The notes: a model not told the origin generated them from the sequence alone. DNA of 56,572 bases from Alphaproteobacteria bacterium (GCA_030835905.1 JAURQX010000055.1:1-56572); one strand, 5' to 3'. Shown: positions 43,312 to 52,672, counted from the first letter of the stretch. Program-made: numbers and translations.

Positions 43312-44871
43312 CTAAAATAAATTAAGCTTTTGCGGTCTCTTTTTCTTGAGCCAAATTGAAATCATTAATCTTGTTAGAATAATTGCCGAAAACATTGAAG
43401 ATAATATGCCAAAACTCAAAGTTACAGCAAAGCCTTTAACTGGGCCACTACCAAATGAGAATAAAAAGAAAGCTACAATTAAAGTTGTAATATTAGAGTC
43501 GATAATTGTTCGATAGGCCTGTCTAAAGCCTTGATCAATAGCAACAACTACCGATTTATTGTTACGAATTTCTTCCTTAATTCTTTCAAAAATTAAAACA
43601 TTAGAATCAACTGCCATACCAATTGTTAAGACTATGCCTGCAATTCCTGGCAAAGTTAAATTAGCGCCAACCAAAGATAAAGCCACTATAATCATCATAA
43701 TATTAAAAAGTAAGGCAATATTTGCAATTGCACCAAACGTACCATAAATGATTATCATAGCAAGAACTACCAGTACTAAACCAATAAAGGCAGCCATACT
43801 ACCACTATTAATCGAATCACGACCTAAAGAAGGGCCAACAGACCTTTCTTCAATAACATTAAGAGGTGCAGGTAAGGCCCCTGCCCTTAGCAATAAAGCC
43901 ACCTCATTAGCTTCTTGAACCGTAAAGCTTCCAGAAATAACTCCCGAGCCTTGGTTGATTACGGTATTTATTCTAGGCGCAGTTACCACTTTACCATCTA
44001 GCACGATAGCAAATATTTTACCTATATTATCTCGAGTAATTTTAGCAAATTTTCTCGATCCTAAACTATTAAAATTAAAGCCAACTGCCGGCTTACCTTG
44101 ATAATATGTTGTATTAGCATCAATCAATAAATCACCACTCAAAACAACTTCTTTATCAATTAAATATGAAGCACCTTCCTTATCATAAAGTAATTTTGTT
44201 CCTGGTGTTGGCAATATGTATTCTCCACTACTATTTGAAGAAATAACAAAATGAAAAGTCATTTTAGCAGTTTTGCCAAGCAATGATTTAACTTGTGAGG
44301 AATCTTCAACCCCAGGGACTTGCAACAAAATGCGATTTTTACCTTGAGCTTGAATCAAAGGTTCTTTAGTGCCATTTTCATCGATCCTTCGCCTTACAAT
44401 CTCAATTGACTGCCTAGTAACATCACCCTCCATTTTTTTAACCAACTCTTTACTTAGAGAAATTTCGTAAATATTTTTTTTATAATCTAATTCAAGTTGA
44501 GAATTTACAGATCGAATAATTTTTTTGATTAGTTTTTCATCAGCGTCATTTCTTACCGTAAATTTAATTTTATCACCCTGAATCTGTGGCAAAGCCCTTA
44601 TAGACTCTTTACGAAAGTTAGCTTTTATTTCTTCTCTAAAATTTTCAAGCTGCTCTTTTAGATAATAATCAAAATCAATTTGCATTGTAAGTTGGGAACC
44701 ACCTTGTAAATCAAGGCCTAGGTTCAAATTACTCTGCGGCAATAGTCTTTTTATAGAATCTGGCAAAGTTTGATTATCAGCTCTATTAAGTAATGCTGAT
44801 AATGAGTAGAATATAATTATTAAACAAAAAGCCAGGATTGAAAAAATCTTCAACCTTGAGAAATTTAACAT
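43312..44871 (-). CDS. secD: Protein translocase subunit SecD
   Basis: 519 residues. An N-terminal span is followed by LNLGLDLQGGSQLTMQID, the large periplasmic P1 domain (VRRRIDENGTKEPLIQAQGKNRILLQVPGV), and a C-terminal block of membrane spans with the LTLPGIAGIVLTIGMAVDSNVLIFERIKEE signature. It uses the proton gradient to aid the late stage of Sec export. secF does not follow; the next gene is convergent rmlB. It is the last gene of rbfA-dxr-rseP-yajC-secD. Confidence 0.95.
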   Translation of the reverse strand: MLNFSRLKIFSILAFCLIIIFYSLSALLNRADNQTLPDSIKRLLPQSNLNLGLDLQGGSQLTMQIDFDYYLKEQLENFREEIKANFRKESIRALPQIQGDKIKFTVRNDADEKLIKKIIRSVNSQLELDYKKNIYEISLSKELVKKMEGDVTRQSIEIVRRRIDENGTKEPLIQAQGKNRILLQVPGVEDSSQVKSLLGKTAKMTFHFVISSNSSGEYILPTPGTKLLYDKEGASYLIDKEVVLSGDLLIDANTTYYQGKPAVGFNFNSLGSRKFAKITRDNIGKIFAIVLDGKVVTAPRINTVINQGSGVISGSFTVQEANEVALLLRAGALPAPLNVIEERSVGPSLGRDSINSGSMAAFIGLVLVVLAMIIIYGTFGAIANIALLFNIMMIIVALSLVGANLTLPGIAGIVLTIGMAVDSNVLIFERIKEEIRNNKSVVVAIDQGFRQAYRTIIDSNITTLIVAFFLFSFGSGPVKGFAVTLSFGILSSMFSAIILTRLMISIWLKKKRPQKLNLF

Positions 44872-44902
44872 CTTTATTAATCAAATCATTTAGTAAAATA
44901 AT

Positions 44903-45298
44903 CTATTTTTTTGCTTTATTTTTAGATTTATCTTTTGCTTTAGAATTTTTTGAAGATTTATCCTCTTCTTTAGTTTCGGACAAGTTTGCTATTGACATTC
45001 TATTAATTTTGATTATCACATCTTTAGCAATCTCAAGATCCACTATACCAATCTTTGCGTCTATACCTCTAACAACACCATGAATTCCTGTATTGGTAAC
45101 AACTTTATTACCAATTTTTAGGCCATCAATTAATTGCTGTTGTTCTTTGATTTTCTTGCTTTGAGGTCTAATAATCAAGAAGTAAAAAATACCAAATATT
45201 AAAATTAAAGGCACAAAGCTAGAAAAAGAAACTTCAGAATGATTTGCTGCTTCATTAGCTTGAGCAAAAGCTTGAGAGAAAAATATATTGTCTAACAT
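44903..45298 (-). CDS. yajC: Sec accessory protein YajC
   Basis: 131 residues with a single membrane span (FVPLILIFGIFYFLIIRPQ) followed by the family motif RPQSKKIKEQQQLIDGLKIGNKVVTNTGIHG and a Lys-rich tail. It associates with SecDF at the translocon. The order yajC-secD is conserved widely. It lies 8 bp after rseP. Confidence 0.92.
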   Translation of the reverse strand: MLDNIFFSQAFAQANEAANHSEVSFSSFVPLILIFGIFYFLIIRPQSKKIKEQQQLIDGLKIGNKVVTNTGIHGVVRGIDAKIGIVDLEIAKDVIIKINRMSIANLSETKEEDKSSKNSKAKDKSKNKAKK

Positions 45299-45306
45299 TA
45301 AAAAAA

Positions 45307-46419
45307 TTATTTAATTACAGAAATAATGTCATTAACAGTTGTAAACACCATTAAAGTTATAAGCAAACTAAAACCTAATTGATAGCCAATTTTTTGTACA
45401 GGCTGTGAAATAGCCCTACCTCTTATAGCTTCAACAAAATAATAAAATAGATGCCCTCCATCCAAAACTGGAATTGGCAGCAAGTTTAAAACACCGAGAT
45501 TAATCGAGATTAAGGCCATAAACCAAATTATCATAGTTTTTGACTTTGATTCAAAAGTCTTGCCAGAATATTTAGCAATTTTAATTGGCCCTCCAAGCTC
45601 TTTTATCGATCTTTGTCCAACTATTAATTGACCCAAAGTCTTAACCACTGAAACTGAAATATCGTAGGTTTCAATGGTGGCTCTTCTTGCACTTTGTAGC
45701 AAACCAAGCTCCTTGTGCACTGACTGAGAAGCAACCACCCCTATCATTGGCATCTTTACCTCCTCACCAGCAAAATCTTTCCTTATCTTGATTTCTGGAG
45801 TTATTTTTACATCAATAATTTCTGACTTTCTTCTAATACTAAACAGCATTTCTTTAGTAGTATTAGTTGAGACCGCCATAATTACATCGCCAAAATCATC
45901 AACATATCTATTATTAATTGCTACAATTTCATCACCAGTTTTCAATCCAGCTTTTTGAGCTGGACTGTCTTCAACAATTTCACTAATAGTTGGACTAACC
46001 TCCACAACCCCTTTAAAATAAAAAATTGAGGCAAAAAGAAATATTGCCAATAGAAAATTAGCAACCGGTCCAGCAATAACTATTGCCATTCTTTTATAAA
46101 CATTTTTAGCAATGAAAGAAATTTCTCTTTCTTTTTTTGACATTTTTTTTATCAAAATTTCATCTGGTATCGAAGCAGCATTTTTATCGCCATACATTTT
46201 TACATAACCTCCAAATGGCAAAAGGCAAATTTTCCATAAGGTGCCTTTTTTATCAACAAAACCAAATAATTTTTTACCAAAACCAAGTGAAAATTCTTCA
46301 ACTTTTACACCACATTTTCTTGCAACATAAAAATGACCATATTCATGAATAAATATTACCACTGAAATTATAGCGATAAAAGAAAATAAATTTTGTAGAA
46401 TAATTTGTAATATTTCCAT
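45307..46419 (-). CDS. rseP: Site-2 protease RseP (M50 family)
   Basis: An intramembrane zinc protease of 370 residues. The zinc motif is H25-E26-x-x-H29 in IFIHEYGHFYVARKCGVKVEEF, and the third ligand is in NLLPIPVLDGGHLFYYFVEAI. Between them lies one PDZ domain (ISEIVEDSPAQKAGLKTGDEIVAINN). It cleaves anti-sigma factors and leftover signal peptides. Four membrane spans are visible. Adjacent dxr fits the common dxr-rseP pairing, though bamA does not follow as it often does. Confidence 0.95.
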   Translation of the reverse strand: MEILQIILQNLFSFIAIISVVIFIHEYGHFYVARKCGVKVEEFSLGFGKKLFGFVDKKGTLWKICLLPFGGYVKMYGDKNAASIPDEILIKKMSKKEREISFIAKNVYKRMAIVIAGPVANFLLAIFLFASIFYFKGVVEVSPTISEIVEDSPAQKAGLKTGDEIVAINNRYVDDFGDVIMAVSTNTTKEMLFSIRRKSEIIDVKITPEIKIRKDFAGEEVKMPMIGVVASQSVHKELGLLQSARRATIETYDISVSVVKTLGQLIVGQRSIKELGGPIKIAKYSGKTFESKSKTMIIWFMALISINLGVLNLLPIPVLDGGHLFYYFVEAIRGRAISQPVQKIGYQLGFSLLITLMVFTTVNDIISVIK

Positions 46420-46423
46420 TTTA

Positions 46424-47596
46424 TCAATTTTGCATTTTGATCAATAATTTTTGAGCAATTTCTTTTGTCTTGATATCCCAATCAATTACATCATCAATTG
46501 AATTTAGCCGCTCAAAATCAGTTTTATCTAACATAATTTTAATAAAATCAACAATCTGATTAAAAGCTATCTTTTCCTTTAAAAAACTTTGTACAGCTAT
46601 TTCATTAGCTGAATTTAGAGCAATAACTGCACTAGATCCAGCTTTTAAAGCATCTAAACATATTCTAGGAGAAGGAAATTTGAAATTATCAACTGCATAA
46701 AATTCCATTTTTGCCAAACTTATTAGATCAAGTTTGTCAATTTTGATTTCCATTCTTTTTGGATAATTAAGCGCATAAGAAATTGGCACTCTCATATCTG
46801 GATAACTCATCATTGATAAAGTTGAACCATCTTTATAATTTACCAAGCCATGAATTATTGACTGGGGATGAACTACAATTTGTAACTGGTCAATTGCAAC
46901 GGGAAATAAATAGTAAGCTTCAATTAACTCAAGACCCTTATTCATCATAGTTGCTGAATCAACAGATACTTTAGCACCCATTGACCAATTTGGATGCTTG
47001 ATTGCATCAGCTACCTTAACCTTAGAAAAATCATAATCTTTATTCCAAAATGGACCGCCTGAAGCAGTCAGCACTATATCATCAATATTTTGCAAATTAT
47101 CATTCTCAAAAATCTGGAAAATTGCATTGTGCTCCGAATCAATCGGAATAATTTTAGCTTTTGTTTGTTGAGCAATTTCAGTCAAAAATCTGCCTCCACA
47201 AACCAATGACTCTTTATTGGCAAGTGCAATGCTTGATCCAGCTGAGAGAGCAGCTAAAGTTGGCTTCATGCCAATCGAGCCAACAATTGCCGAAATCACT
47301 AAATCACATTTTATGGCAGCAACTTCTAAAATTGACTCAAAACCTGCTAGAATTTTGATATCATCAATATCCGATAATAGATTTTTTAATCCTAAATATT
47401 GTTTTTGATCAGCAATTACAGCATATTTTGGCCTAACTTCTCTAACTTGCCTTGATAAAAGATCAATATTACTATTAGCCACAAGAGCCAAAACCCTAAA
47501 TTGATCCAAATTATTTTTTATTATTTTAATAGTATTTTGACCAATTGATCCAGTTGAGCCAAGAATTGTAATTGTTTTACTCTGGCTGATCATCAC
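46424..47596 (-). CDS. dxr: 1-deoxy-D-xylulose 5-phosphate reductoisomerase
   Basis: 390 residues, second enzyme of the MEP isoprenoid pathway. The NADPH loop is ILGSTGSIGQNTIKII. Next come ALANKESLVCGG, IIPIDSEHNAIFQ, LTASGGPFWN, HPNWSMGAKVSVDSATMMNKGLELIEAYYLF and HPQSIIHGLVNYKDGS. Translation may begin at either of two adjacent ATGs. It overlaps the end of rbfA by 20 bp. Confidence 0.96.
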   Translation of the reverse strand: MMISQSKTITILGSTGSIGQNTIKIIKNNLDQFRVLALVANSNIDLLSRQVREVRPKYAVIADQKQYLGLKNLLSDIDDIKILAGFESILEVAAIKCDLVISAIVGSIGMKPTLAALSAGSSIALANKESLVCGGRFLTEIAQQTKAKIIPIDSEHNAIFQIFENDNLQNIDDIVLTASGGPFWNKDYDFSKVKVADAIKHPNWSMGAKVSVDSATMMNKGLELIEAYYLFPVAIDQLQIVVHPQSIIHGLVNYKDGSTLSMMSYPDMRVPISYALNYPKRMEIKIDKLDLISLAKMEFYAVDNFKFPSPRICLDALKAGSSAVIALNSANEIAVQSFLKEKIAFNQIVDFIKIMLDKTDFERLNSIDDVIDWDIKTKEIAQKLLIKMQN

Positions 47597-47954
47597 AATT
47601 CTTAATAGTTTCTTTCTTTAGTAATTCATCTATTCTTACCGCTTTTGTTGCTGAATCATCAATAACAAATCTAAGATCTGGAACAACTCGTGATTTAACC
47701 TTATTAGTTATTTTTTTTCGTAAATATGATTGTAAATTATTCAGATGATTAATTACTTTCGACCTTAAATCCTCGCTTGCAAAAATATCAAGGTAGAATT
47801 TTATATTTTTAAGATCAGCACTAATATCTGCCTCTAATATAGTAATGTGGCAATCTTTGAAGTGAAGCAAATCATCTTCGATAAAAATTTGTGACATTGC
47901 CCTTTTATAATTTTCGCCAAGTTGTAGCTGTTTTTGTGACTTAATTTTTTTCAT
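47577..47954 (-). CDS. rbfA: Ribosome-binding factor A
   Basis: A KH-fold 30S maturation factor of 125 residues: NYKRAMSQIFIEDDLL, CHITILEADISADLKNIKFYLDIF, and RVVPDLRFVIDDSATKAVRIDELL. It is the first gene of rbfA-dxr-rseP-yajC-secD. It is more usually found near infB and truB, which are not here. Confidence 0.9.
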   Translation of the reverse strand: MKKIKSQKQLQLGENYKRAMSQIFIEDDLLHFKDCHITILEADISADLKNIKFYLDIFASEDLRSKVINHLNNLQSYLRKKITNKVKSRVVPDLRFVIDDSATKAVRIDELLKKETIKNCDDQPE

Positions 47955-47966
47955 CGAAAAGTATTA

Positions 47967-47996
47967 ATAATAAATTTTTTAGTAAAATTTTAGCAA
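47967..47996 (-). promoter_or_regulatory. Candidate promoter for the rbfA operon
   Basis: On the minus strand TTGCTA (47991-47996) is followed after 17 bp by TTATTA, or after 18 bp by TATTAT (47967-47972), just upstream of the rbfA ATG. The leader would be very short. Confidence 0.4.
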
Positions 47997-48016
47997 AAGA
48001 ATAAAAGCAAAATTTT

Positions 48017-48176
48017 GAAGTTAATTATTTTTAAAAATTTTTAACTCTTTTTAACAAAGAGATTTTGCTTTTAAATTTTATTAAAAAATGAGGCGTATCG
48101 GGAAATACGCTGAATTTTTTAATGAAAGATTAAAAGTAAAATATCGAAGTTAATTATTTTTAAAAATTTTTAACTC
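48017..48176. repeat. Palindromic element flanked by a 31 bp direct repeat
   Basis: A 31 bp sequence starting GAAGTTAATTATTTTTAAAA is repeated exactly at 48017-48047 and 48146-48176. Between the copies lies a palindrome at 48062-48142 whose arms pair over about 37 bp with few mismatches, with the core GCGTAT (48093-48098)-CGGGAA-ATACGC (48105-48110). The core resembles that of family A. The right repeat ends close to the stop of the dioxygenase-like gene. Confidence 0.85.
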
Positions 48177-48180
48177 GTTT

Positions 48181-48942
48181 TTAGAAACCTTTATAGTCAT
48201 GAACCCCTTCTAAAGTAATATTAAAAGTAAATAACTTTATTGAATCTGGATCAATAATATTAGAATGTTTTACTGTTGCTGTTAACATTCTTCTTTCATC
48301 TTCTTCGTAAGCTAAATATTGATAATCCTTTTCATTTAAAGGATGCTGCTCAAAGTAAATCTCTGTTTGTAACTTACCAAATTTTACATGATAAATATTA
48401 GCATTAATATGAGGAGCTCTTCCAACAACTGAACCTGGCATAATTGTTATAAAAAAATAATTACCAAGATTATCAGAAACTGCTCGGCCCGACATATTAA
48501 AATACGGATCAACATATTCACTATCTGGCTCAAGCAAGGTATGATATTTGCCTGCAGCATTAGCCTGCCAAATTTCAATAACCGCCCCACTAATTGGAAC
48601 CCCGAAAGAATCAGTGATTTTCCCTTGAATAAAAATTACCTCCCCAAAAGCACGATAAAAAGAACCAACTTTTTTAATTAAATTATTGCTAGTTGAAAAT
48701 TGATATGGCATTGATAAGTCAGCAGCAAAAAATCTCTTTGGCGTTGGCTTTCTTGGCTTAAATACCGAAGGAGAAAGTTGAGAGTAACTTTCTTTCATAT
48801 CTTCAATTTTATAGTCTTGAATAACTTTCTGACGAGCTGATTTAAAATATTCTTCATCAACATATTCAACATCTTGAGCCATAACATCGGTCGAGCAAAA
48901 CAATAGAAATACACTAAAAATAATATGAAAAAGCATTCTCAT
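48181..48942 (-). CDS. Secreted intradiol-dioxygenase-like protein, probably not a normal catalyst
   Basis: 253 residues with a signal peptide MRMLFHIIFSVFLLFCSTDVMAQ. The core follows the beta subunit of protocatechuate 3,4-dioxygenase: IQGKITDSFGVPISGAVIEIWQANAAGKYHT, DPYFNMSGRAVSDNLGNYFF, TIMPG. In active enzymes iron is held by two Tyr and two His. The first Tyr (GKY) and one His (APHIN) are present, but the Tyr after PG is replaced (PGSVVG) and the second His of HIH is Asn. It may bind another metal or ligand, or use nearby residues. A catabolic role is unsupported: no other aromatic-degradation gene is present. Confidence 0.75.
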   Translation of the reverse strand: MRMLFHIIFSVFLLFCSTDVMAQDVEYVDEEYFKSARQKVIQDYKIEDMKESYSQLSPSVFKPRKPTPKRFFAADLSMPYQFSTSNNLIKKVGSFYRAFGEVIFIQGKITDSFGVPISGAVIEIWQANAAGKYHTLLEPDSEYVDPYFNMSGRAVSDNLGNYFFITIMPGSVVGRAPHINANIYHVKFGKLQTEIYFEQHPLNEKDYQYLAYEEDERRMLTATVKHSNIIDPDSIKLFTFNITLEGVHDYKGF

Positions 48943-48958
48943 CTGCTCAATTTACTAA

Positions 48959-49528
48959 TTATAGTTTAGGCAAAGTTACACCAGTTTGTCCCATATATTT
49001 CCCTTTTTTTGCATCATAGGCAGTTTCACATTGCTGATCTCCCTTTAAAAATAGAAATTGACAAGCACCTTCATAAGCATATATTTTGGCTGGCAATGGT
49101 GTAGTATTAGAAAATTCAAGGGTAACATGACCTTCCCAACCTGGTTCTAATGGAGTAACATTGACAATAATACCGCATCTCGCATAGGTTGACTTACCAA
49201 CACAAATTACCAAAACATCTTTGGGGATTTTAAAATATTCAACAGTTCTAGCCAAAGCAAAACTATTTGGCGGAATCACACAAATATCGGCTTCTCTATC
49301 AACAAAACTATTACTCGAAAAATTTTTTGGATCTACAATCGCTGAATCAATATTAGTAAAAATCTTAAACTCTCTCGCAACCCTAGCATCATAACCATAT
49401 GAAGAGTTGCCGTAAGAAATTATTTTTTCACCCGAATCATCAAATCTTACTTGCCTTCCCACAAAAGGTGATATCATATCTTGCTCTTGAGCTAATTTAG
49501 CTATTGATTTATCAGATAATATAGACAT
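48959..49528 (-). CDS. dcd: dCTP deaminase
   Basis: A trimeric nucleotide deaminase of 189 residues supplying dUTP for thymidylate synthesis. Motifs: [83 protein letters not shown] (with the catalytic Glu in TLEFSN), and [11 protein letters not shown]. It is 16 bp upstream of the dioxygenase-like gene on the same strand. Confidence 0.96.
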   Translation of the reverse strand: MSILSDKSIAKLAQEQDMISPFVGRQVRFDDSGEKIISYGNSSYGYDARVAREFKIFTNIDSAIVDPKNFSSNSFVDREADICVIPPNSFALARTVEYFKIPKDVLVICVGKSTYARCGIIVNVTPLEPGWEGHVTLEFSNTTPLPAKIYAYEGACQFLFLKGDQQCETAYDAKKGKYMGQTGVTLPKL

Positions 49529-49584
49529 TTTATGAAATTTATATTGTTTAGATAGGTTAAAAATATAGTTGTTAAAGTCACAAA

Positions 49585-49605
49585 AATAATCAATATTTGA
49601 TTATT
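49585..49605. promoter_or_regulatory. Short palindrome between dcd and the antiporter gene
   Basis: A perfect 9 bp inverted repeat AATAATCAA-TAT-TTGATTATT in the 187 bp between two divergent genes. It has the size and position of an operator, but in DNA this A/T-rich such matches also occur by chance. Confidence 0.35.
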
Positions 49606-49715
49606 TAGACCTTAAAATAGTAAGAATATATCTAGCACAACTTATTATAAACCATATCAACATTTAAACCATTTCATATTCAAATCCTTAAATTTGCAAT
49701 ATATCATTTACTTAA

Positions 49716-51491
49716 ATGCACGACTTAAGTTATCTTCACAATATTTTAATATTATTACTAGCTTCGGTAGTAATTGTTATTATTTTTAAGCAACTTCGCT
49801 TAAGTCCAGCCCTTGGATACTTAATCGCAGGTGCAGCAATTGGTCCATTTGGACTTGGAATATTGGGAATTGATGATACCACAAAATCGATTGCCGAACT
49901 TGGGATTGTTTTTTTGCTATTTTCTTTGGGCCTTGAGCTTTCATTTTCACGCTTAATGGAAATGAAAAAATATGTTTTTGGCTTTGGTAGCTTACAAATA
50001 TTTATCTCAGCAATTGTATTGTCTTATTTAGCTTTTGCTGGACTTAGAATTAGCATCGAAGTTGCAATTTTAATTGGCAGCGCCCTATCTCTTTCTTCAA
50101 CAGCAATAGTTTTACAAGTTATAGCCGAAAATGGTGAGCAATCTACTAGAGTTGGGCGTCTATCCTTTGCTATTTTATTAATGCAAGATTTAGCGGTAAT
50201 CCCAATTTTAGTATTACTACCTTTAATTAAAGAAAGTGACGTCAGTATTTCAAGCGCTTTGTTTTCGGCTCTTATCAATGCCGCAATTGCTTTAGTGGTT
50301 ATTTTTGCAATTGGTCGTTCTCTTTTAAGACCACTTTATAAAATGATCGCCGACACTAAAAGCGATGTTTTATTTTTAAGCTTTACTTTAATAGTTGTTT
50401 TGGGATCGGCATATATGAGTCACAAACTAGGACTTTCATTTGCTTTAGGTGCTTTTATTGCCGGATTAATGGTCGCTGAAACGGAGTATAAATATCGCGT
50501 AGAAGAAGAAATTAACTCAGTAAAAGCTCTTTTAATGGGTTTATTTTTCATTACTATTGGCATGTCCTTTAATTTTGACTTAATGCTTAAAGGTCTACCT
50601 TGGATTATCTTGGCATCTTTTGCATTAATTTCATTTAAGGCAATCATAATTGTTTCTTTGTGTCGTATTTTTAATTTCCCTTTAGGCCCTTCAATCCATT
50701 CCGGTTTTCTTTTGGCGCAAGGTGGAGAATTTGCCTTTGTGGTATTATTGATGGCTGTTAATGAAAAATTACTAGATAATCAGACTTCGCAATTCTTGAT
50801 GACAGTTGTAACGCTAACCATGGCATTAACTCCAATCTTAGCTACAATTGGTCGCCGTACTAAGTCTTATTTATATACCAAAGAGGTTTTGCATGATAAT
50901 AAGATAAAACAAGAAATTGGAAATATAGCTAGCCACGTGATAATTATTGGATTTTCTAAGGTAGGTCGCATAATAGCTCATATCTTACGCAAAAAAAATA
51001 TTCGCTATATAGTGCTCGATAATAATCATCGCATGGTACGGATTGAAAAGAGTAAGGGTTACAATATAATTTACGGCGATGCTATGAATATTGATGTTTT
51101 AACCCACATTGGTACCGCAAAATGCGAATCAATTATTGTTGCTATGGAAGATGAAATAACTTGTATGAAAATTACTCGCTTTATTCATAAACATTTTCCA
51201 GATGCTTCAGTGATTACCAAGTCCGAAACAATTAACAATGCTCAAAGATTTAAGAAAGTTGGTGCAAGCTTCGTGGTTTCTAAAAACCTAGAAACTGGTT
51301 TACAAATGAGTCATGCAGCTCTTTCGTCAGTAGGAGTAAGTAGCGAAGAAATAGGAGATGCCCTAAACGCCTTTAGGGATATTAACACTGAAGTCATGAA
51401 AGATGTTCTTCATTCAGAAAAGCATGAAAAAAATACTGAGCTTTTTGACAAAGATATTAAAGCGAATGATAAAAATGAAGATCCTGACTAA
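49716..51491 (+). CDS. CPA2-family K+/H+ antiporter with TrkA-N domain (KefB-like)
   Basis: 591 residues. About twelve membrane spans make up residues 5-385, with family motifs YLIAGAAIGPFGLGILG, SSTAIVLQVIAENGEQST and LSFALGAFIAGLMVAETEY. A Rossmann RCK/TrkA-N domain follows from about residue 405 (HVIIIGFSKVGRIIAHILRKKNIRYIVLDNN, YGDAMNIDVL). Such transporters exchange potassium or sodium for protons and protect against electrophiles or pH stress. The tail is charged and disordered. Its stop is 7 bp from the convergent basic-protein gene. Confidence 0.9.
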   Translation: MHDLSYLHNILILLLASVVIVIIFKQLRLSPALGYLIAGAAIGPFGLGILGIDDTTKSIAELGIVFLLFSLGLELSFSRLMEMKKYVFGFGSLQIFISAIVLSYLAFAGLRISIEVAILIGSALSLSSTAIVLQVIAENGEQSTRVGRLSFAILLMQDLAVIPILVLLPLIKESDVSISSALFSALINAAIALVVIFAIGRSLLRPLYKMIADTKSDVLFLSFTLIVVLGSAYMSHKLGLSFALGAFIAGLMVAETEYKYRVEEEINSVKALLMGLFFITIGMSFNFDLMLKGLPWIILASFALISFKAIIIVSLCRIFNFPLGPSIHSGFLLAQGGEFAFVVLLMAVNEKLLDNQTSQFLMTVVTLTMALTPILATIGRRTKSYLYTKEVLHDNKIKQEIGNIASHVIIIGFSKVGRIIAHILRKKNIRYIVLDNNHRMVRIEKSKGYNIIYGDAMNIDVLTHIGTAKCESIIVAMEDEITCMKITRFIHKHFPDASVITKSETINNAQRFKKVGASFVVSKNLETGLQMSHAALSSVGVSSEEIGDALNAFRDINTEVMKDVLHSEKHEKNTELFDKDIKANDKNEDPD

Positions 51492-51498
51492 ATTGGAT

Positions 51499-51960
51499 TT
51501 AAGATATGATAGTTGCCCATCTACTTCTGGCCCTTAATTTTCTAGCGTCAATTCTTCCTCTAATTTCAACAGCCCTATCTTTAATTGACAATGAGTTTCG
51601 CCAGCGAAAACTGTCAGCATTTAAATCTACTGACTGTTTAATCCTTTCCCTAGTCTTTGAATGCTTATTAATAGATAAACTTTTACGCTGCGATTTTTTT
51701 GCAATCAGAGCTCGTTGATTATCATGCAATCTTTTATGATGCATAATTATATTATCGACAAACCATCGCCTTCTTCTATTGCGTAATTTTCTAAGCTTTT
51801 TTCTTCCTGAGCTAGTGAGTCTAGAAATTCTAACATGGGAATATAAAAGACGCGCAAGAGAATATCCAGCAATATCATGAATCAACGATGGATGGGCCTT
51901 CAAAAAGCTTCTTGCGTCTAACTTTATATTTCCTACTAATCTTGAATCTCTTAGTCCCAC
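51499..51960 (-). CDS. Unrecognised very basic 153-residue protein
   Basis: Starts at a GTG. About a quarter of the residues are Lys or Arg, with clusters such as SGRKKLRKLRNRRRRWFVDN and KKSQRKSLSINKHSK and an Arg-rich end (EIRGRIDARKLRARSRW). Helix is likely throughout; there is no signal peptide or membrane span. It could be a nucleoid- or RNA-binding protein. The KKLRKLRNRRRR stretch would also fit a nuclear localisation signal if secreted into a eukaryotic host (speculation). No family was recognised, and because the start is GTG a spurious frame is possible, though the length is against that. Confidence 0.5.
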   Translation of the reverse strand: MGLRDSRLVGNIKLDARSFLKAHPSLIHDIAGYSLARLLYSHVRISRLTSSGRKKLRKLRNRRRRWFVDNIIMHHKRLHDNQRALIAKKSQRKSLSINKHSKTRERIKQSVDLNADSFRWRNSLSIKDRAVEIRGRIDARKLRARSRWATIIS

Positions 51961-52081
51961 AAATAAATATTTTTATTTAATAACTAATCGAAAGTGTACT
52001 AAATTTTTCAATTAAATAAAATGCTTTTTTTATATTATTTTTAATTTATTCAAACTTACGTGTTTTTTTAAAAATTTTGAG

Positions 52082-52672
52082 TCACTTTTCTGAACGTCGA
52101 TATTCTTTTGGTAATTGAAAATAACCTCTCCAGATCCCTAATTTATTGATCTTAGCCCTATTTTCTAGATTAATTATTGTTTGATTAGCTTTTGATAAAT
52201 CATATATAACAGCCATACCAGAAGAAATTATTTTTTCATTGATAGAATCATTTCCTAAAAAACATCTAGCAAGTATACGGTAGTATATATCTTTTTGCGA
52301 GTAATAACAAGAAATATCTTTACCCTCTATTAATTCTCTTAAAAAATTAGCACTTTCAACCCCGCATTTATAAGAATTATTATTGTCATCAAAGCATGTT
52401 TGACGGTATTCTGGAGCATCAATATCGAGAAGCCTTATTTCATTATTATTAACATATAATGAATCGCCATCTATAACTTTTGCCTTACCTTTTACAATTT
52501 TATCAAGTTCTGGCTCATTTTTGAACTCTTTATGAGAATCTTTCTTTTCATAAGGAGATGAATTTACTATATCCGTAGTTATAAATATAAAATATCCCAA
52601 AAAAACCGTCAAAAAAACTCCTTTAAAAAAACCTTTTTGCAGAATTTCTTTTAGAAACTTATTTTTATTCAT
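52082..52672 (-). CDS. Membrane-anchored thermonuclease-family nuclease
   Basis: 196 residues with one membrane span (about 15-33) and an outside SNase-like domain. Residues matching the staphylococcal nuclease active site are all present: R80, D85 and E88 in IRLLDIDAPE, and R132 in DIYYRILARC. VIDGDSLYV is the usual first strand. It probably degrades DNA or RNA at the periplasmic side, perhaps to salvage nucleotides. Three extra cysteines (TCFDD, YKCG, SCYY) could form disulfides, in keeping with export. Monocistronic. Confidence 0.88.
   Translation of the reverse strand: MNKNKFLKEILQKGFFKGVFLTVFLGYFIFITTDIVNSSPYEKKDSHKEFKNEPELDKIVKGKAKVIDGDSLYVNNNEIRLLDIDAPEYRQTCFDDNNNSYKCGVESANFLRELIEGKDISCYYSQKDIYYRILARCFLGNDSINEKIISSGMAVIYDLSKANQTIINLENRAKINKLGIWRGYFQLPKEYRRSEK

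Noticed and set aside
49585..49605. AATAATCAA palindrome considered as a specific regulator operator
   Set aside because: Only one copy was seen and no regulator gene is adjacent; chance is plausible at this base composition, so it is listed at low confidence and not as a finding.
51506..51718. 70-residue plus-strand frame opposite the basic protein
   Set aside because: A Leu-rich shadow of the Lys/Arg-rich gene on the other strand; shorter and without a promoter.
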